DNA from: Desulfarculus sp.
GTDB taxonomy: Bacteria; Desulfobacterota; Desulfarculia; Desulfarculales; Desulfarculaceae
NCBI GenBank assembly: GCA_020216625.1
Contig: JAIUYB010000098.1
Location: forward strand, 1 to 7,388
Length of the DNA stretch: 7,388 nucleotides
Direction: 5' to 3'
Part shown: positions 5,313 to 7,388 of the stretch, piece by piece
Position numbering within the stretch: the stretch's first letter is position 1
Layout: each line of letters opens with the position of its first letter
Translations under genes and position numbers: made by a program
The notes under the pieces: model-generated
The model's database searches: none
The model's input: only the letters and a program-made list of their open reading frames with translations
Told to the model about the DNA's origin: nothing

Positions 5313-6920
5313 ATGACTGCGCGGGCCCTGGACATCAAGTGTCAGGTATGGTTGGAGGCCGCCGGCCTGTTGAGCCAAGCCCTCAGCTTGGAGCAGGCCG
5401 CCCCCCAACTGCTGGACCTTTTGTCCCAACATCTCGCCACCCGCCGGGCCCGCCTGGTTTTGCGCGGCCAGGAATCCGCCCCTCCCCGTCTGGTGGCCAG
5501 CCTGGAGCCCCCCGGTCTGGCGGGCCCGCCCGACCTGGAGCCCGAACTCTGGCAGCGTCTGCTCCGGGCCAGCCAATCCTTCTACCTGGCCGGACAAAGC
5601 CGCGAGCCGGTCTTCGCCCAGGAGGCCGGGGCCCATTCCCTGGATCGGGCCAGTCTGGCCTGGCTGGGCGCGCCCATCGCCTGGCAGGGAGCCAGCCTGG
5701 GCCTGATCTACCTGGACGCCGTCTTCTCCCCACCCCGGCCGCCGGAAGACGACCTGGAGTTCTTGACCGGGCTGGCCGCCCTGGCTGGCCAGATGGCGGG
5801 TCTGGAGCGCCAGGTGCGACTGCGCGAGGCCCAGTTGCGCCGCAGCAACCGTTTCCTGCGCGCCGAGCTGGCCGAGGTCCACAACCGCTACCTGCTGTTG
5901 GGCGCCAGCCCGGCCATCCTGGGGGTGCCGCGCCGGGCCGAGGAGGTCGCCCCCAGCCGGGCCTCGGTGCTCTTGGTGGGCGAACGCGGCACCGGACGCG
6001 CCACCGTGGCCCGCATCATCCACGAGCACAGCGCCCGCGCCGGCTTTCCCTTCGGTCGGATTTCCTGCGCTGGCGCCTCAGCCGAGGCCCTGGACCGCGA
6101 GCTTTTCGGATATGAGTCCAGCCCTGGCGAAGCTGGCGAGCAGTTGCATCCCGGTCGCCTGGAACAGGTGGACGGCGGCACCCTATTTGTGGACGGCATC
6201 GACGAGCTAAACCTGACCCTGCAGGCAAAGCTCTTGCGTTTCCTGCAAGATCGCGAGTTCGAGCCCGCCGGTTCGGGTGGGGTGCGCCGAGCCGACGTGC
6301 GGCTCATCGCCGCCACCAGCCGCGACCTGGCCCGTCTGGTGGACCAGGGACGCCTGCGCGAGGACCTTTACTACCGCCTGGCGGTCTTCCCCATCGCCCT
6401 CCCCCCCCTGCGCGAGCGCGGCCAGGACCTGGGTCTGCTCTTGGATCATTTCGTGGAGCGGCTGTCGCGCGAGGTCGGCCGCGGCCTGGCCTTCACCCCC
6501 GCCGCTCGCGAGGCCCTGTTGCGCTACGCCTGGCCGGGCAACCTGCGCGAGATGGCCAACCTGGTGGAACGCCTGTTGCTGCCAGGTGGGCAGGGCGTGG
6601 TGGACTTGGCCGACCTGGGTCCGTTGTTGCTCCATCCTCCCGCCGCCGGGGAGCTGCCCGCCGCCGAGGCCGCCCTCTCCCGCCTGGAGGAGATCGAGTT
6701 GCGCGAGGTGGTCGCGGCCCTAGAGCGCAACAATTGGGTGCAATCCCACGCCGCCCGGGAACTGGGCCTGACCCTGCGCCAGATCGGCTATCGCATCAAA
6801 AAATTCGGCCTGGAAACCACCATCAAACAGCAGCGCCACCGCCCGCCGGCCGCCGAAGCCAAATCCCGGCCCTCAGCTCTTACCCGGACCCACCTGCCGG
6901 CCCAACTCTCCAGTCTCTAG
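5313..6920 (+). CDS. NifA-like GAF-AAA+-HTH regulator with degenerate ATPase
   Basis: 535 residues from ATG 5313, with NifA-type layout: GAF-like sensor about 10-165, linker helix 166-190, AAA+ domain about 195-420, Fis-type HTH about 464-501 (NNWVQSHAARELGLTLRQIGYR), then a basic, proline-rich tail. The AAA+ domain lacks the residues that make an EBP work. Walker A reads GERGTGRA with R229 for Lys. Walker B reads TLFVDGID with G295 for the catalytic Glu after D294. The GAFTGA loop is replaced at equal length by SPGEAG (270-275), and sensor I has S336 for Asn. The arginine-finger region (LREDLYYRL) and WPGNLRE (407-413) remain. It probably cannot hydrolyse ATP or activate sigma-54. It may instead repress, act with sigma-70 polymerase as TyrR-type proteins do, or mix with an active EBP (inference). 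The frame is open to 5160, but that part lacks coding character; no ribosome site precedes 5313. Confidence 0.88.
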   Translation: MTARALDIKCQVWLEAAGLLSQALSLEQAAPQLLDLLSQHLATRRARLVLRGQESAPPRLVASLEPPGLAGPPDLEPELWQRLLRASQSFYLAGQSREPVFAQEAGAHSLDRASLAWLGAPIAWQGASLGLIYLDAVFSPPRPPEDDLEFLTGLAALAGQMAGLERQVRLREAQLRRSNRFLRAELAEVHNRYLLLGASPAILGVPRRAEEVAPSRASVLLVGERGTGRATVARIIHEHSARAGFPFGRISCAGASAEALDRELFGYESSPGEAGEQLHPGRLEQVDGGTLFVDGIDELNLTLQAKLLRFLQDREFEPAGSGGVRRADVRLIAATSRDLARLVDQGRLREDLYYRLAVFPIALPPLRERGQDLGLLLDHFVERLSREVGRGLAFTPAAREALLRYAWPGNLREMANLVERLLLPGGQGVVDLADLGPLLLHPPAAGELPAAEAALSRLEEIELREVVAALERNNWVQSHAARELGLTLRQIGYRIKKFGLETTIKQQRHRPPAAEAKSRPSALTRTHLPAQLSSL

Positions 6921-7067
6921 CCGTCATTTTCCGCCTCCGTCGGGGCCCAGCCCCTCCGATCCAGACCTCACCGCCGCTCTCCGCGGGGGATGGCCTGAGT
7001 TATTATTTTGTTATTCTGGCGTGTTATGTCAGGGGCCGCCCGGAGTGTGGTTTTTTACATTTTGGGG

Positions 7068-7095
7068 TTGACGCCCGGCGGTTTTTTGGTATTCT
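7068..7095 (+). promoter_or_regulatory. Sigma-70-type promoter of the Rrf2 gene
   Basis: TTGACG (7068-7073), a 16-base spacer and TATTCT (7090-7095) form a reasonable promoter. Transcription would begin near 7102, about 25 bases before the Rrf2 ATG. The surrounding T-rich sequence stands out against the GC-rich genes. Confidence 0.5.
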
Positions 7096-7108
7096 GGTAC
7101 CATAATTC
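7089..7108. promoter_or_regulatory. Palindromic operator overlapping the Rrf2 promoter
   Basis: The 20 bp centred on GGTACC (7096-7101) form an imperfect palindrome with eight of ten pairs matching: TGGTACCA in the middle, then ATT/AAT one base further out, and an outer G/C pair. It covers the -10 element, as expected for autorepression by an Rrf2 dimer. The family commonly autoregulates, but the site's owner is inferred from position only. Confidence 0.45.
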
Positions 7109-7126
7109 AGTTTTGGAGAACGGCCC

Positions 7127-7388
7127 ATGACCACCAACCTGCGCATCTCCGAGGAGGCCTCCCTGGCCCTGCACGCCATGGCGCTGCTGGCCAGCGGCCC
7201 GGGCCAGCCTCGGGCCAGCCGGGACCTGGCCCAGCGCCTGGGGGTTTCGGGGCATCACCTGGCCAAGGTGATGCAGCGGCTGACCCGGGCCGGGCTGGTG
7301 ACCGGCCGGCGCGGCCCCCGGGGCGGCTTCCAGTTGGCGGGCCGTGGCCGGGCCACCACCTTGCTGGAGGTCTACGAGGCGGTGGAGG
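7127..7388 (+). CDS. Rrf2-family transcriptional regulator, 3' end outside window
   Basis: The first 87 residues of an Rrf2-type winged-helix regulator. NLRISEEASLALHAMALLA matches the family's first helix. VSGHHLAKVMQRLTRAGLV (40-58) is the helix-turn-helix with recognition helix, GRRGPRGGF (60-68) is the wing, and ATTLLEVYEAVE (76-87) is the start of the dimerisation helix. Family members use a downstream cysteine cluster for Fe-S or redox sensing (IscR, NsrR) or lack it (CymR). That part lies outside the window, so the signal cannot be inferred. GGAG at 7115-7118 lies eight bases before ATG 7127. The promoter at 7068 and palindrome at 7089 suggest autoregulation. It reads in the same direction as the NifA-like gene, 206 bases downstream, and appears to have its own transcript. 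Confidence 0.9.
   Translation, partial: MTTNLRISEEASLALHAMALLASGPGQPRASRDLAQRLGVSGHHLAKVMQRLTRAGLVTGRRGPRGGFQLAGRGRATTLLEVYEAVE

Noticed and set aside
6942..6954. GGGGC/GCCCC hairpin after the NifA-like gene as terminator
   Set aside because: Five pairs, three-base loop and no T-run downstream; too weak to call.

Overview
The window is about two thirds G+C in its coding parts. Codons favour G/C at third positions, which leaves long meaningless antisense ORFs throughout. Two proteins have the sigma-54 enhancer-binding (EBP) architecture, and there is a GAF-only gene next to a GapA-type dehydrogenase and the start of an Rrf2 regulator. This mix suggests a GC-rich anaerobic or microaerobic proteobacterium, plausibly Desulfobacterota (old Deltaproteobacteria, Desulfarculus-like). 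That placement is an inference from gene content, not a sequence match.

Layout. (1) 1-1170, minus strand: an MFS transporter whose C-terminal end runs out of the window. (2) 1171-1333: divergent intergenic region with a perfect extended -10 box on the plus strand. (3) 1334-2731: an NtrC-type regulator with an intact sigma-54 ATPase but a receiver domain that has lost most phosphorylation residues. (4) 2732-2925: promoter region with a CACAATG/CATTGTG inverted repeat. (5) 2926-4517: a two-gene operon, a stand-alone GAF protein then type I GAPDH, followed by a very strong GAAA-capped hairpin. (6) 4518-5312: a 795-base stretch without a convincing protein gene. It holds a minus-strand intrinsic terminator preceded by a chain of hairpins (candidate structured RNA), an AT-rich palindrome, and a near-consensus sigma-54 promoter. 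(7) 5313-6920: a NifA-like GAF-AAA+-HTH protein whose ATPase lacks the Walker A lysine, the Walker B glutamate and the GAFTGA loop. (8) 6921-7126: intergenic region with a promoter and overlapping palindrome. (9) 7127-end: the start of an Rrf2-family regulator.

How it may work together (inference). The most unusual part is the pair of half-degenerate EBPs. The first looks able to drive sigma-54 polymerase but probably not through normal receiver phosphorylation. The second looks unable to hydrolyse ATP or touch sigma-54, yet keeps its sensor and DNA-binding domains. The second gene carries a sigma-54-type promoter whose predicted start site lies two bases before its ATG, so an active EBP, possibly its neighbour, may control it. 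The candidate minus-strand RNA would be divergent from the second gene and convergent with gap.
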